Below, piece by piece: positions 1 through 6,265 of a stretch of DNA of 38,129 nt. The translations under genes and the position numbers were made by a program. Position 1 is the stretch's first letter. Every line of letters starts with the position of its first letter. Source of the DNA: CALWPV01 sp045632125. GTDB lineage: Bacteria; Bacillota; Clostridia; Lachnospirales; Bianqueaceae. The notes under the pieces are model-generated. The model was given only the letters and a program-made list of their open reading frames with translations, was not told the DNA's origin and made no database searches. The stretch lies in the NCBI GenBank assembly GCA_045632125.1, contig JAZQWC010000054.1, forward strand, positions 1 through 38,129. The letters run 5' to 3'.

Positions 1-387
1 TCCCTTGGAGAGGGCAGCACCGGAAGCTTTCATATACTGTGCCTGATTCAGATTTTCCCACATGAGCATGCGTACGAAGGTGGGATTATCTGTTAAAAAA
101 TGAAAATACATATCGATGATGCGGCGCACGGTGTCGGCGGGAGAAAGATGGCTTTCTAAAAGGTGTTCATCAGCCTGAGCCATGCGGTTGTAGACCATGG
201 TCAGTACCGTAATGTACAACTGTTCCTTGTTTCCAAAGTGAGCATAGATCATGCGCTTATTGACACCGGCCCTTTCGGCAATGGAGTCAACACGGGCACC
301 GTAGAGGCCGATTTCGGAAAACTCAGCCTCCGCAGCGGTGAGGATCTTTTGACGGGTGATCTCCGATTTTTTGAGTGTCTCGGCCAT
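1..387 (-). CDS. TetR/AcrR family transcriptional regulator (C-terminus cut by window edge)
   Basis: About 129 codons are visible, reading off the left edge. The N-terminus is a typical TetR helix-turn-helix: a first helix with TRQKILTAAEAEFSEIG, then DSIAERAGVNKRMIYAHFGN and KEQLY, the family signature. The visible part of the ligand-binding domain is helical (DTVRRIIDMYFHFLTDNP). The ATG shares one base with the stop codon of the DapA-like gene (TAATG), so the two are probably translationally coupled. It is the last visible gene of the minus-strand operon that starts at 2554. A perfect 8-bp-arm palindrome in that operon's promoter (2604-2625) is the obvious candidate operator, so autoregulation with a ligand related to the operon's substrate is inferred. 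The effector is unknown. Confidence 0.9.
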   Translation of the reverse strand, partial: MAETLKKSEITRQKILTAAEAEFSEIGLYGARVDSIAERAGVNKRMIYAHFGNKEQLYITVLTMVYNRMAQADEHLLESHLSPADTVRRIIDMYFHFLTDNPTFVRMLMWENLNQAQYMKASGAALSKG

Positions 388-1451
388 TAGGCGGTTACCC
401 CGTGGCGTTTTAAGTAGTCGGCTACGAAGGCATCGTCGTTCAAATGGGGATACATCTTGTACACACGGTCAATCTCCTCTAGCTGTCCTTCAGAAAGGGT
501 TTCTTCCGGATTCAGACAGCAGATGCTGGTGATGAGACCCTGACGGCGCAGTACCTCGTGCATACCGGCGATGCAGCCTTTGAAATTGTGAGCTGTATCG
601 AAGAAGGCAGAGTTGCAGTCGGTGACTTCAGCGGCCAGCGTCAACAGTTCATCGGTGGCAGAAGCCGTACGCAGCATTTCAAACATTTTGACCACGTTGG
701 CAGTCCAAATGGACCAGTGACCCAAAAGGCCTCCGCGGAAGCGGTTGGTGTAGGTGGTGCCATTCACTGTGAAGTGATAGTTGGTCAGTAAATCGATCAC
801 GATGTTATCATCATTACCGGTATACAGGGCAATTTTGTCAGCACGGGAAGAAAGGGTAACGGCGCGGACTACTTCCTGAGTGGTGTAGCGATTAAAGGAA
901 GCGCACTTGATGGCCACCACATTTTCAATTTCAGCCAGTTGGGCCCAGTAGTTGTAGCTGAACACGCGACCTCCCACTGCGGTTTGCAGATAAAAGCCGA
1001 TTACAGGCATCACGGCGGCCACTTCACGGGTACGCTGCAGCATTTCTTCTTCGGAAAGAGCATTCAAACCACCGGGGCTCAGCAGTACGGCGTCAAAGCC
1101 CAGCTCTTTGGCAATATGAGCCTCACGAACAGCCTGCTCAGCCGGACCGCATACGCCGCAGACTTTTACGATCACCTTGCCGGTTTCTGCTTCGTAACGG
1201 CTGATTTCATCTACAACGGTGGAGATGACGGTTTCAAATAAATTATACTTAGGGTCACGGATCTCAAATTGGGTGCTGTGCACAGCTGTGGCCACACCGC
1301 CACTGCCGGCTTCCAAATAATAACGAGTCAAAAGTCGCTGGTGGGCTTCATCGAATTTGCGATTTTCATCCAGTGCTAAAGTGGTAGCCGGGATCACGGT
1401 GCCGGCGGCCAAAATTTTCATTGCTTCTTCGTGTCGGGTGATAGAATTCAT
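387..1451 (-). CDS. DapA/NanA superfamily protein (dihydrodipicolinate synthase-like aldolase/lyase)
   Basis: A 354-aa TIM-barrel protein of the class I, Schiff-base aldolase superfamily that includes DHDPS, N-acetylneuraminate lyase and KDG aldolases. The likely catalytic residues are Tyr154 (GFYLQ) and Lys182 (AIKCAS), 28 residues apart as in DapA (Tyr133/Lys161). Gly-rich GSGGVATAVHST near residue 50 replaces the usual GTTGE substrate loop, so this is unlikely to be the lysine-pathway DapA. It is also longer than DapA (about 290 aa), with C-terminal additions. The RBS AAAGGA lies 10-15 nt upstream of the ATG. It sits between an SDR-like gene and a TetR gene in one operon, which suggests an inducible catabolic aldol cleavage. 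The substrate is not identifiable from sequence. Confidence 0.85.
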   Translation of the reverse strand: MNSITRHEEAMKILAAGTVIPATTLALDENRKFDEAHQRLLTRYYLEAGSGGVATAVHSTQFEIRDPKYNLFETVISTVVDEISRYEAETGKVIVKVCGVCGPAEQAVREAHIAKELGFDAVLLSPGGLNALSEEEMLQRTREVAAVMPVIGFYLQTAVGGRVFSYNYWAQLAEIENVVAIKCASFNRYTTQEVVRAVTLSSRADKIALYTGNDDNIVIDLLTNYHFTVNGTTYTNRFRGGLLGHWSIWTANVVKMFEMLRTASATDELLTLAAEVTDCNSAFFDTAHNFKGCIAGMHEVLRRQGLITSICCLNPEETLSEGQLEEIDRVYKMYPHLNDDAFVADYLKRHGVTA

Positions 1452-1486
1452 CTTTATGGGTCCTTTCTAAATTACGAAATATGTCC

Positions 1487-1541
1487 CGGAAATTTATCGC
1501 GAAGCGAAAATTTCCGTATTAAGATCCGGGACGGATCTTAA
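1487..1541 (-). other. Two adjacent intercistronic hairpins
   Basis: Between the SDR gene and the DapA-like gene there are two strong inverted repeats. One is CGGAAATTT (1487-1495) with AAATTTCCG (1508-1516), extended inside by TCGC/GCGA around a GAA loop with one bulged A. The other is TTAAGATCCG (1519-1528) with CGGATCTTAA (1532-1541), loop GGA. The second overlaps the SDR stop codon (1538-1540). Neither is followed on the minus strand by a T tract. They are therefore more likely mRNA-stability or processing elements, or a partial block, than a strong intrinsic terminator. Confidence 0.6.
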
Positions 1542-2554
1542 TACTTGCCTTTTCTCTCTTCAAAGTGTGTGGGTTTACCTAAAGCGCGGCCGCCATCCAA
1601 AATCCATTCGGCCTGCCAGCGGATCAATTTGTGGATCGGCACTGCCGGGTAACCGAATATTTCCATCGCCCTCTCCGCATTGTTCAAATAGGCATCACTG
1701 CCCTCGATTCCCTCGAAAATAGGTTCCTTGCCAAGGTATTCGCCCAGTTGCCGTGCTGCGGCCTTTACGGAGATGATCTCCGGCCCGGTTACATTCATAA
1801 TGGTAGCTGGGGCGGCAGCGTGCAGCAGGCCGCGGATGGTGATCTCGTTGGCACTGCCCTGCCAGATGCAGTTAAATACGGGGGTGGTCACCGAAATGGG
1901 TTCTCCGGCCAGAATTTTGGTGGCCAGATCATGCAGCACACCGTAGCGCAGATCAATGGCAAAGTTAAGGCGGTTAATGAAGACCGGGGTGCCATATTGT
2001 TGGGCGGCGTATTCAAATACGCGCTCCCGCGCTAAAACACTTTGGGTATACTCACCGATGGGGCCAACAGGGTCGGATTCACGGGAGCCGCCGCTGGCGA
2101 TGGGTACCAAAGGATAGACGTTACCGGAGGAGAAGGCTACAATGCGGGAGTTTTTGAATTTACGGGCCACCATGGCGGGTAAGGTCGCGTTCATATGCCA
2201 GGTACGGGCTTCGTTGCCGGTGGTACCGAATTTCAAACCGGCCATGAAAATAATATTGGGAACATCGGGCAGAGCTTCCAACTGGGCATCGTCGGTTAGA
2301 TCGCAGGGAATAATTTGAATACCGTGATCGGTGAGGAGTTTGGTGGCAATGGGGTCGGAAAAGCGGGATACGGCAATTACTTTTTGGCTGGTTCCAGCTT
2401 TTTCGATGGCATTCTTGGCTAATAAGCAAAGGGTGGGGCCCATTTTACCGCCGGCGCCCAGCACCATAATATCACCTTCAATTTGCTTCATGTCGGCGAT
2501 GAGAGCCTCGGAAGGAGTAGTGAGGAGTTCATCAAGTTTTTCTTCGGTCCACAT
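1538..2554 (-). CDS. NAD-dependent epimerase/dehydratase (extended SDR) family protein with altered active site
   Basis: A 338-aa extended SDR. The nucleotide-binding GAGGKMG motif is at residues 33-39, after strand DIMVL. An FSSGNVYP segment (residues 141-148) is in the position of the catalytic Ser/Thr. The active-site Tyr is Tyr169 in EYTQSVLARE, but the Lys of YxxxK is Val173, so classical proton relay chemistry is doubtful. The RBS GGAGG lies 6 nt before the ATG. It is first gene of the minus-strand operon with the DapA-like gene and TetR. Family membership is clear. Whether it still catalyses a redox reaction, or an epimerase-like or binding role, is open. Confidence 0.85.
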   Translation of the reverse strand: MWTEEKLDELLTTPSEALIADMKQIEGDIMVLGAGGKMGPTLCLLAKNAIEKAGTSQKVIAVSRFSDPIATKLLTDHGIQIIPCDLTDDAQLEALPDVPNIIFMAGLKFGTTGNEARTWHMNATLPAMVARKFKNSRIVAFSSGNVYPLVPIASGGSRESDPVGPIGEYTQSVLARERVFEYAAQQYGTPVFINRLNFAIDLRYGVLHDLATKILAGEPISVTTPVFNCIWQGSANEITIRGLLHAAAPATIMNVTGPEIISVKAAARQLGEYLGKEPIFEGIEGSDAYLNNAERAMEIFGYPAVPIHKLIRWQAEWILDGGRALGKPTHFEERKGKY

Positions 2555-2603
2555 AGGATACCTCCGTGTATGATTTATGGTTTCATGTAATCTGAGTTTT
2601 ACA

Positions 2604-2625
2604 AAAGTAACTATATGGTTACTTT
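2604..2625. promoter_or_regulatory. Palindromic operator, probably for the TetR regulator
   Basis: The perfect inverted repeat AAAGTAAC (2604-2611) / GTTACTTT (2618-2625) has a 6-bp spacer whose central four bases are also self-complementary (22 bp overall, usual TetR operator size). Its right arm overlaps the -10 box of the minus-strand promoter, as expected of a repressor site. It lies about 50 bp upstream of the -10 of the divergent amidohydrolase promoter. The link to the TetR gene at 1-387 is inferred. Confidence 0.6.
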
Positions 2626-2649
2626 ATCACCGGCGCAGATGTTTGTCAA
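2621..2649 (-). promoter_or_regulatory. Sigma-A promoter of the SDR/DapA-like/TetR operon
   Basis: On the minus strand, a consensus -35 TTGACA (2649-2644) is followed after 17 bp by TAAAGT (2626-2621), four of six matches to TATAAT. The -10 box lies in the right arm of the 2604-2625 palindrome. Confidence 0.6.
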
Positions 2650-2654
2650 CCATC

Positions 2655-2683
2655 TTGCGAAAGTTGAAAGAAGAAATTATAAT
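2655..2683 (+). promoter_or_regulatory. Promoter of the M20 amidohydrolase gene
   Basis: TTGCGA (2655-2660), 17-bp spacer, perfect TATAAT (2678-2683). The predicted start of transcription is near 2690, giving a short leader that contains AGGAGG (2701-2706) nine bases before the ATG at 2716. Confidence 0.6.
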
Positions 2684-2715
2684 GAAGACAGAATCAAATC
2701 AGGAGGATTTCTTGA

Positions 2716-4014
2716 ATGAATATAGATGTACTAAAGAAGAGAGTGGTTGTAGCAGTGGATGAGGCAGCAGCAGAGATCTGTGCCTTTGGAGAAGAGGCCA
2801 TGGAAATGCCGGAGGCTGGATACAAAGAATACAGAAGCAGCGCTCATATGAAACAGGCGATGGAACAATTAGGCTTGCCAGTGGAGGAATACGCTCGGAC
2901 AGGTTTGAAGGCGAAGATTGGCTGCGGTAGGGAGGAAGGTCCCTGTGTGGCTTTGATTGGAGAACTGGATGCCATCAGCTGTTTTGGGCATCCAAGAGGT
3001 AACAGTGAGACCGGAGCGGCCCATGCCTGTGGTCATAATGCCCAACAGGCAGCGGCCTATGGAGCCATGCTGGCTTTGATCCGGTCCGGCGTTTTGGATG
3101 AGCTTTCCGGTAGTGTGGCCTTGGTGGCTACACCGGCGGAGGAATATGGCGATATGGAATATCGCTTGCAGCTGCGAGAGGAAGGAAAGATCCAGTATCT
3201 GGGCGGCAAGCAGCAGATGGTACTGGAAGGTGCCTTTGATGATGTGGATATGGCTATGATGCTGCATGCCCACCCCAATATGCCCCAGGCCGGCATCAAT
3301 TTGGATGGCAGCAGCTTGGGATTTGTGGCTAAAACCATTGAATTTTACGGGAAAGCCTCCCATGGCAGTTTGCCCTTTGAAGGAATCAATGCTCTCAATG
3401 CGGCTACCATGGGACTCATGGGCATTCATGTGAACCGTGAAATTTTCCGTGATGAAGATCAGGTGCGAATTCATCCCATCATTACCAATGGCGGCTCGAT
3501 CGTGAACAGTGTTCCGGACTATGTACGAATCGAGACCTATGTGAGGGCTGCTAATGCGAAGGCGATGGATGAGGCCTGTGCGGTGGTGGACCGCGCTATG
3601 AAGGGGGCTGCCATGACCATTGGGGCAGAGGTGAAGATTACTACGATTCCCGGTTATTTACCTCTGCAGCAGAACCTGCATATGGGTCGACTGATGGAAC
3701 AGAATGCGGAGGCTGTTTGGGGAGAAGGCAGTGCCCATCGCGGTGTGCCTACTACAGGATCTACTGATATTGGAGACCTAAGTCAACTGATTCCTTGTAT
3801 ACAACCCACCTGTGGTGGTTATGAAGGAGCCTTGCACAGTAAGGAATTCAAAGTTACGGATCCTCAAATTGCCTATGTGGATGGAGCGAAACTGCTGGCG
3901 CTCACCGTTGTGGATCTGTTAGCTAATCAGGCAGCCGAGGGCCGAAAGGTATCAGAAGAATTTTGTCCGGTATTTACGAAAGAAACATATTTGAAGTTTT
4001 TAAATGAAAAGTAA
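2716..4014 (+). CDS. M20 family amidohydrolase (AbgB/AmhX-like)
   Basis: A 432-aa metal-dependent amidohydrolase/peptidase of the M20D group (AbgB, HipO, IAA-amino acid hydrolases). Metal-site motifs are visible: GELDAI (residues 82-87), AAHACGHNAQ (101-110) with Cys105 and His107, and TPAEEYGD with Glu142/Glu143, followed by HAHPN and a C-terminal GALHSKEF histidine. A dimerisation 'lid' domain (about 205-320, with KASHGSLPFEGINAL) splits the catalytic domain. The family removes acyl or aryl groups from amino acids, for example p-aminobenzoyl-glutamate or N-acyl amino acids. The exact substrate is unknown. It is cytoplasmic, without a signal peptide. It is transcribed divergently from the SDR/DapA-like operon across a shared regulatory region, so co-regulation is plausible. 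Confidence 0.9.
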   Translation: MNIDVLKKRVVVAVDEAAAEICAFGEEAMEMPEAGYKEYRSSAHMKQAMEQLGLPVEEYARTGLKAKIGCGREEGPCVALIGELDAISCFGHPRGNSETGAAHACGHNAQQAAAYGAMLALIRSGVLDELSGSVALVATPAEEYGDMEYRLQLREEGKIQYLGGKQQMVLEGAFDDVDMAMMLHAHPNMPQAGINLDGSSLGFVAKTIEFYGKASHGSLPFEGINALNAATMGLMGIHVNREIFRDEDQVRIHPIITNGGSIVNSVPDYVRIETYVRAANAKAMDEACAVVDRAMKGAAMTIGAEVKITTIPGYLPLQQNLHMGRLMEQNAEAVWGEGSAHRGVPTTGSTDIGDLSQLIPCIQPTCGGYEGALHSKEFKVTDPQIAYVDGAKLLALTVVDLLANQAAEGRKVSEEFCPVFTKETYLKFLNEK

Positions 4015-4032
4015 ATATTGTGTTGAATCGTG

Positions 4033-4061
4033 TTGAAACTGCAGGGTAACAGTGATATTAT
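4033..4061 (+). promoter_or_regulatory. Putative promoter of the zinc-ribbon membrane protein
   Basis: TTGAAA (4033-4038), 17-bp spacer, TATTAT (4056-4061) preceded by TGA, which fits an extended -10. A GAGGTG ribosome binding site at 4085-4090 follows. Confidence 0.5.
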
Positions 4062-4096
4062 GAGAGTAAATAATCTTTGTATATGAGGTGATTCGT

Positions 4097-4624
4097 ATGA
4101 CATGTATTGTATTGGGAATTATCGCATTGCTGAGCGGCTTGGGTCTGTACTTGGGTGCGGATGCAAAATTGAATTCATTGGAGTTTTGGTGGGAGAATGC
4201 AGGAAAGAGCTCCTATGAAGAAATGGAAATGAAGCGAAGCATGGGCATCATGGTTGCGGTACTGGGTATTGTTTTGCTGATCGTGGGTATTGTGATGGTG
4301 ATCGTTAAGAAAAATAACGAAAATCAAGAAGAACAAACTAAGCAGATGGAGCAAACACAATTGCAATGGCAGCAAATCCAGCAAATTCAGCTGCAACAAC
4401 AGCAGTTTCAGCAGATGGCGGCACAGAAAGAAAATTTCCAGCCGGATTCTAAATGTCCGCGCTGCGGTAAGATTTTGCAAAATGGAATGCGTTTTTGCCC
4501 AATGTGTGGTCTGGATCTAAACGAAAAACAGGAACAGAAACCTAAAACCTGTGCGGTTTGCGGCGAAGTGCTGGCGGATGATGCAGTATTTTGCACAGCC
4601 TGTGGAACCAAAATCAACCAATAA
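4097..4624 (+). CDS. Membrane protein with glutamine-rich linker and two zinc ribbons
   Basis: A 175-aa protein. I chose the ATG at 4097 because GAGGTG (4085-4090) is spaced 6 nt before it; an upstream GTG at 4088 overlaps that site. The N-terminus has two hydrophobic helices (residues about 2-22 and 51-72). A coiled, very Gln-rich stretch of about 45 residues follows, then two zinc ribbons, CPRCG...FCPMCG and CAVCG...FCTACG, of the zinc-ribbon_2/DUF7577 kind. Such double-ribbon tails are common on Firmicutes membrane proteins, with no fixed function. It stands alone, ending at the bidirectional terminator 4702-4812. The topology (ribbons cytoplasmic) is inferred. Confidence 0.75.
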   Translation: MTCIVLGIIALLSGLGLYLGADAKLNSLEFWWENAGKSSYEEMEMKRSMGIMVAVLGIVLLIVGIVMVIVKKNNENQEEQTKQMEQTQLQWQQIQQIQLQQQQFQQMAAQKENFQPDSKCPRCGKILQNGMRFCPMCGLDLNEKQEQKPKTCAVCGEVLADDAVFCTACGTKINQ

Positions 4625-4701
4625 ACAGTTTCTGTAGAGCAAAATTCGGATGATGGCTTAAAACGTGACTCCTGCGTCTTACAATCAAAACGTTGGATAC
4701 A

Positions 4702-4812
4702 GAGCAAATTTCATCAAAGCGTAATAAGAAAGCAAGGGCATCGTATCGGTACATACCACTGTAGTACTGATACGATGCCCTTGCTTTAATTATTACTTGA
4801 TGAAATTTACTC
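4702..4812. terminator. Large bidirectional terminator hairpin with conserved ATACCACTGTA loop
   Basis: A perfect 18-bp stem (4730-4747 with 4769-4786) encloses a second short stem, GTAC/GTAC, and the 11-nt loop ATACCACTGTA (4753-4763). Imperfect complementarity continues outward to 4702 and 4812, giving arms of about 45 nt. The right arm includes the stop codon of the RHH gene. It lies between convergent genes. The same loop sequence recurs in other terminators in this window (see 7414, 15971, 16028). Confidence 0.8.
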
Positions 4813-5004
4813 TATATCAAGCTCTGGGGGAACGTCGATCTCGTCGGATACATATTTGCCGTTTTTCTTTCGCTGGCGTACGCATTCTGTTAATAAATAT
4901 TCGATCTGGCCGTTTAAAGAACGAAAATCATCTTCTGCCCAGGCAGAAAGCTGAGCGTAGAGTTTAGCAGAAATGCGCAGCGGAACTTGTTTTTTTTCAG
5001 CCAT
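4807..5004 (-). CDS. Ribbon-helix-helix (Arc-type) DNA-binding protein
   Basis: A 65-aa protein with an N-terminal strand VPLRISAKLYAQLSAWAE followed by SLNGQIEYLLTECVRQRKK, the strand-helix-helix of Arc/MetJ-like repressors. The C-terminus is acidic (DEIDVPPELDIE). It starts 18 bp after the stop of the SPFH gene and is the second gene of the same transcript. RHH dimers bind tandem short palindromes, and exactly such a pair (two TTGATATCAA, 11 bp apart) sits over the start point of the operon's promoter (6075-6096). Autorepression of the SPFH-RHH operon is therefore a good inference. No toxin partner is visible, so a toxin-antitoxin role is not supported. Confidence 0.8.
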   Translation of the reverse strand: MAEKKQVPLRISAKLYAQLSAWAEDDFRSLNGQIEYLLTECVRQRKKNGKYVSDEIDVPPELDIE

Positions 5005-5022
5005 AGGAGCACCCCTGTAGCC

Positions 5023-6054
5023 TTAATATAAACTACCGGAATTTACGACAGGCTGGGCGTCTTTATTGCCGCACAGAACGACCAGAAGGTTGGAAACCAT
5101 AGCAGCCTTACGTTCTTCGTCCAGCTCCACTTTGCCGCTTTCGTTGAGCTTATCCAGGGCCATTTCCACCATGCCAACGGCACCGTCTACGATCATTTTG
5201 CGGGCATCTACAATGGCGGAAGCCTGCTGACGCTGCAGCATTACAGCGGCAATTTCAGGGGCATAGGCCAAATAGGTAATACGAGCTTCGATGATTTCCA
5301 GACCGGCTTCATTTACGCGGTTTTGGATTTCATCACGAATACGAGCGGCAACCAGTTCACTGGAACCACGCAAGGAACCGTCATCCGGCTCGCCATCACC
5401 GGTGGTGTCAACATTTTGCGCAACATCGTAGGGGTATAAGCGCACAATATTACGAAGGGCAGCATCACATTGCAAAGACAGAAATTCTTTATAGTTATCT
5501 ACATTAAATACAGCTTTGGCACTGTCAGCTACTTTCCAAATTACGGCAATACCGATCTCTACAGGGTTACCTAAACAGTCATTGATCTTTTGACGATTAT
5601 TATTCAAGGTCATGACTTTCAGGGAGATTTTTTTGTTAACAGTGTTGAGCTGAGGAGAAGTGCCCATGCCTTTTAACTGCTGGCTTAAAGTGCTGCCACC
5701 ATCACTGCTCACGTCACCGCTTTGACGCAGGGTAGTTTTAGCAGCGGGGTTAACAGCGGAAACAAAGGGATTAACAAAGTAAAAACCTTCACCTTTTAAG
5801 GTGCCTACATATTTACCGAATAAGGTGAGAACTAAACATTCCTGAGGCTTAAGAATTTTTAGGCCAAGGAAGGGAATCCAACCAATACAAAGACCGATCA
5901 AGCCAATTACCATGCCTATAGTAGGCAAGACACCACCACCGGCATCAAGCTGAATGCCACTGAGAATGATGAGAACGATATATGCGATGTACAGTAAACC
6001 GAAGATCAACATGGTAAGCATACCATTTTTTGCTTTTAGAATTTTTTCTTCCAT
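5023..6054 (-). CDS. SPFH/Band 7 (stomatin-prohibitin) membrane protein
   Basis: A 343-aa protein. Two N-terminal hydrophobic segments (about residues 13-33 and 44-68) are followed by an SPFH domain beginning LKILKPQECLVLTLFGKYVGTLKGEGFYFVNP, with the typical ...EIIEARITYLAYAPEIA...MLQRQQASAIVDARK region of stomatins/prohibitins (about 255-290). A Ser/Gly-rich stretch (about 115-130) interrupts the first part of the domain. Such proteins form membrane-anchored oligomeric scaffolds linked to envelope microdomains and stress. RBS AGGAGG is 9 nt before the ATG. It is first in an operon with an RHH repressor and has a perfect-consensus promoter under apparent repressor control, so strong inducible expression is predicted. 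Confidence 0.9.
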   Translation of the reverse strand: MEEKILKAKNGMLTMLIFGLLYIAYIVLIILSGIQLDAGGGVLPTIGMVIGLIGLCIGWIPFLGLKILKPQECLVLTLFGKYVGTLKGEGFYFVNPFVSAVNPAAKTTLRQSGDVSSDGGSTLSQQLKGMGTSPQLNTVNKKISLKVMTLNNNRQKINDCLGNPVEIGIAVIWKVADSAKAVFNVDNYKEFLSLQCDAALRNIVRLYPYDVAQNVDTTGDGEPDDGSLRGSSELVAARIRDEIQNRVNEAGLEIIEARITYLAYAPEIAAVMLQRQQASAIVDARKMIVDGAVGMVEMALDKLNESGKVELDEERKAAMVSNLLVVLCGNKDAQPVVNSGSLY

Positions 6055-6074
6055 AAGTATAAACCTCCTGAATA

Positions 6075-6096
6075 TTTGATATCAAATTGATATCAA
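6075..6096. promoter_or_regulatory. Tandem operator for the RHH repressor
   Basis: Two copies of the palindrome TTGATATCAA (6076-6085 and 6087-6096) have centres 11 bp apart, one helical turn. The first copy is extended to TTTGATATCAAA. They begin directly after the -10 box of the SPFH promoter and cover the predicted transcription start. Arc/MetJ-type RHH proteins bind tandem short operators with this geometry, and the operon encodes one. Confidence 0.7.
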
Positions 6097-6097
6097 A

Positions 6098-6126
6098 ATT
6101 ATAACATTGGTGAAGGAGGGTGTCAA
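6098..6126 (-). promoter_or_regulatory. Perfect sigma-A promoter of the SPFH-RHH operon
   Basis: On the minus strand, TTGACA (6126-6121), 17-bp spacer, TATAAT (6103-6098). Both hexamers and the spacing are exact consensus. Confidence 0.85.
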
Positions 6127-6180
6127 GAGGAGTGAAAGCAACACTTTTCATGTATTTGTTGAAGTAAAGGGAAAAAATGG

Positions 6181-6209
6181 TTGCGATAGAGGGGGAAGTG
6201 TGCTACTAT
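6181..6209 (+). promoter_or_regulatory. Putative promoter of the GNAT-like gene
   Basis: TTGCGA (6181-6186), 17-bp spacer, TACTAT (6204-6209), followed by a GAAGGAG ribosome binding site before the ATG at 6266. It is divergent from the SPFH promoter. Confidence 0.4.
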
Positions 6210-6265
6210 TTTATTAATATATTGATAGAATCGGTGTATAGATAACCGATGAAGGAGAAAACAAA

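Noticed and set aside
4807..6054. Toxin-antitoxin system (RHH antitoxin)
   Set aside because: The partner gene is a 343-aa SPFH membrane protein, not a small toxin; a plain autorepressor fits better.
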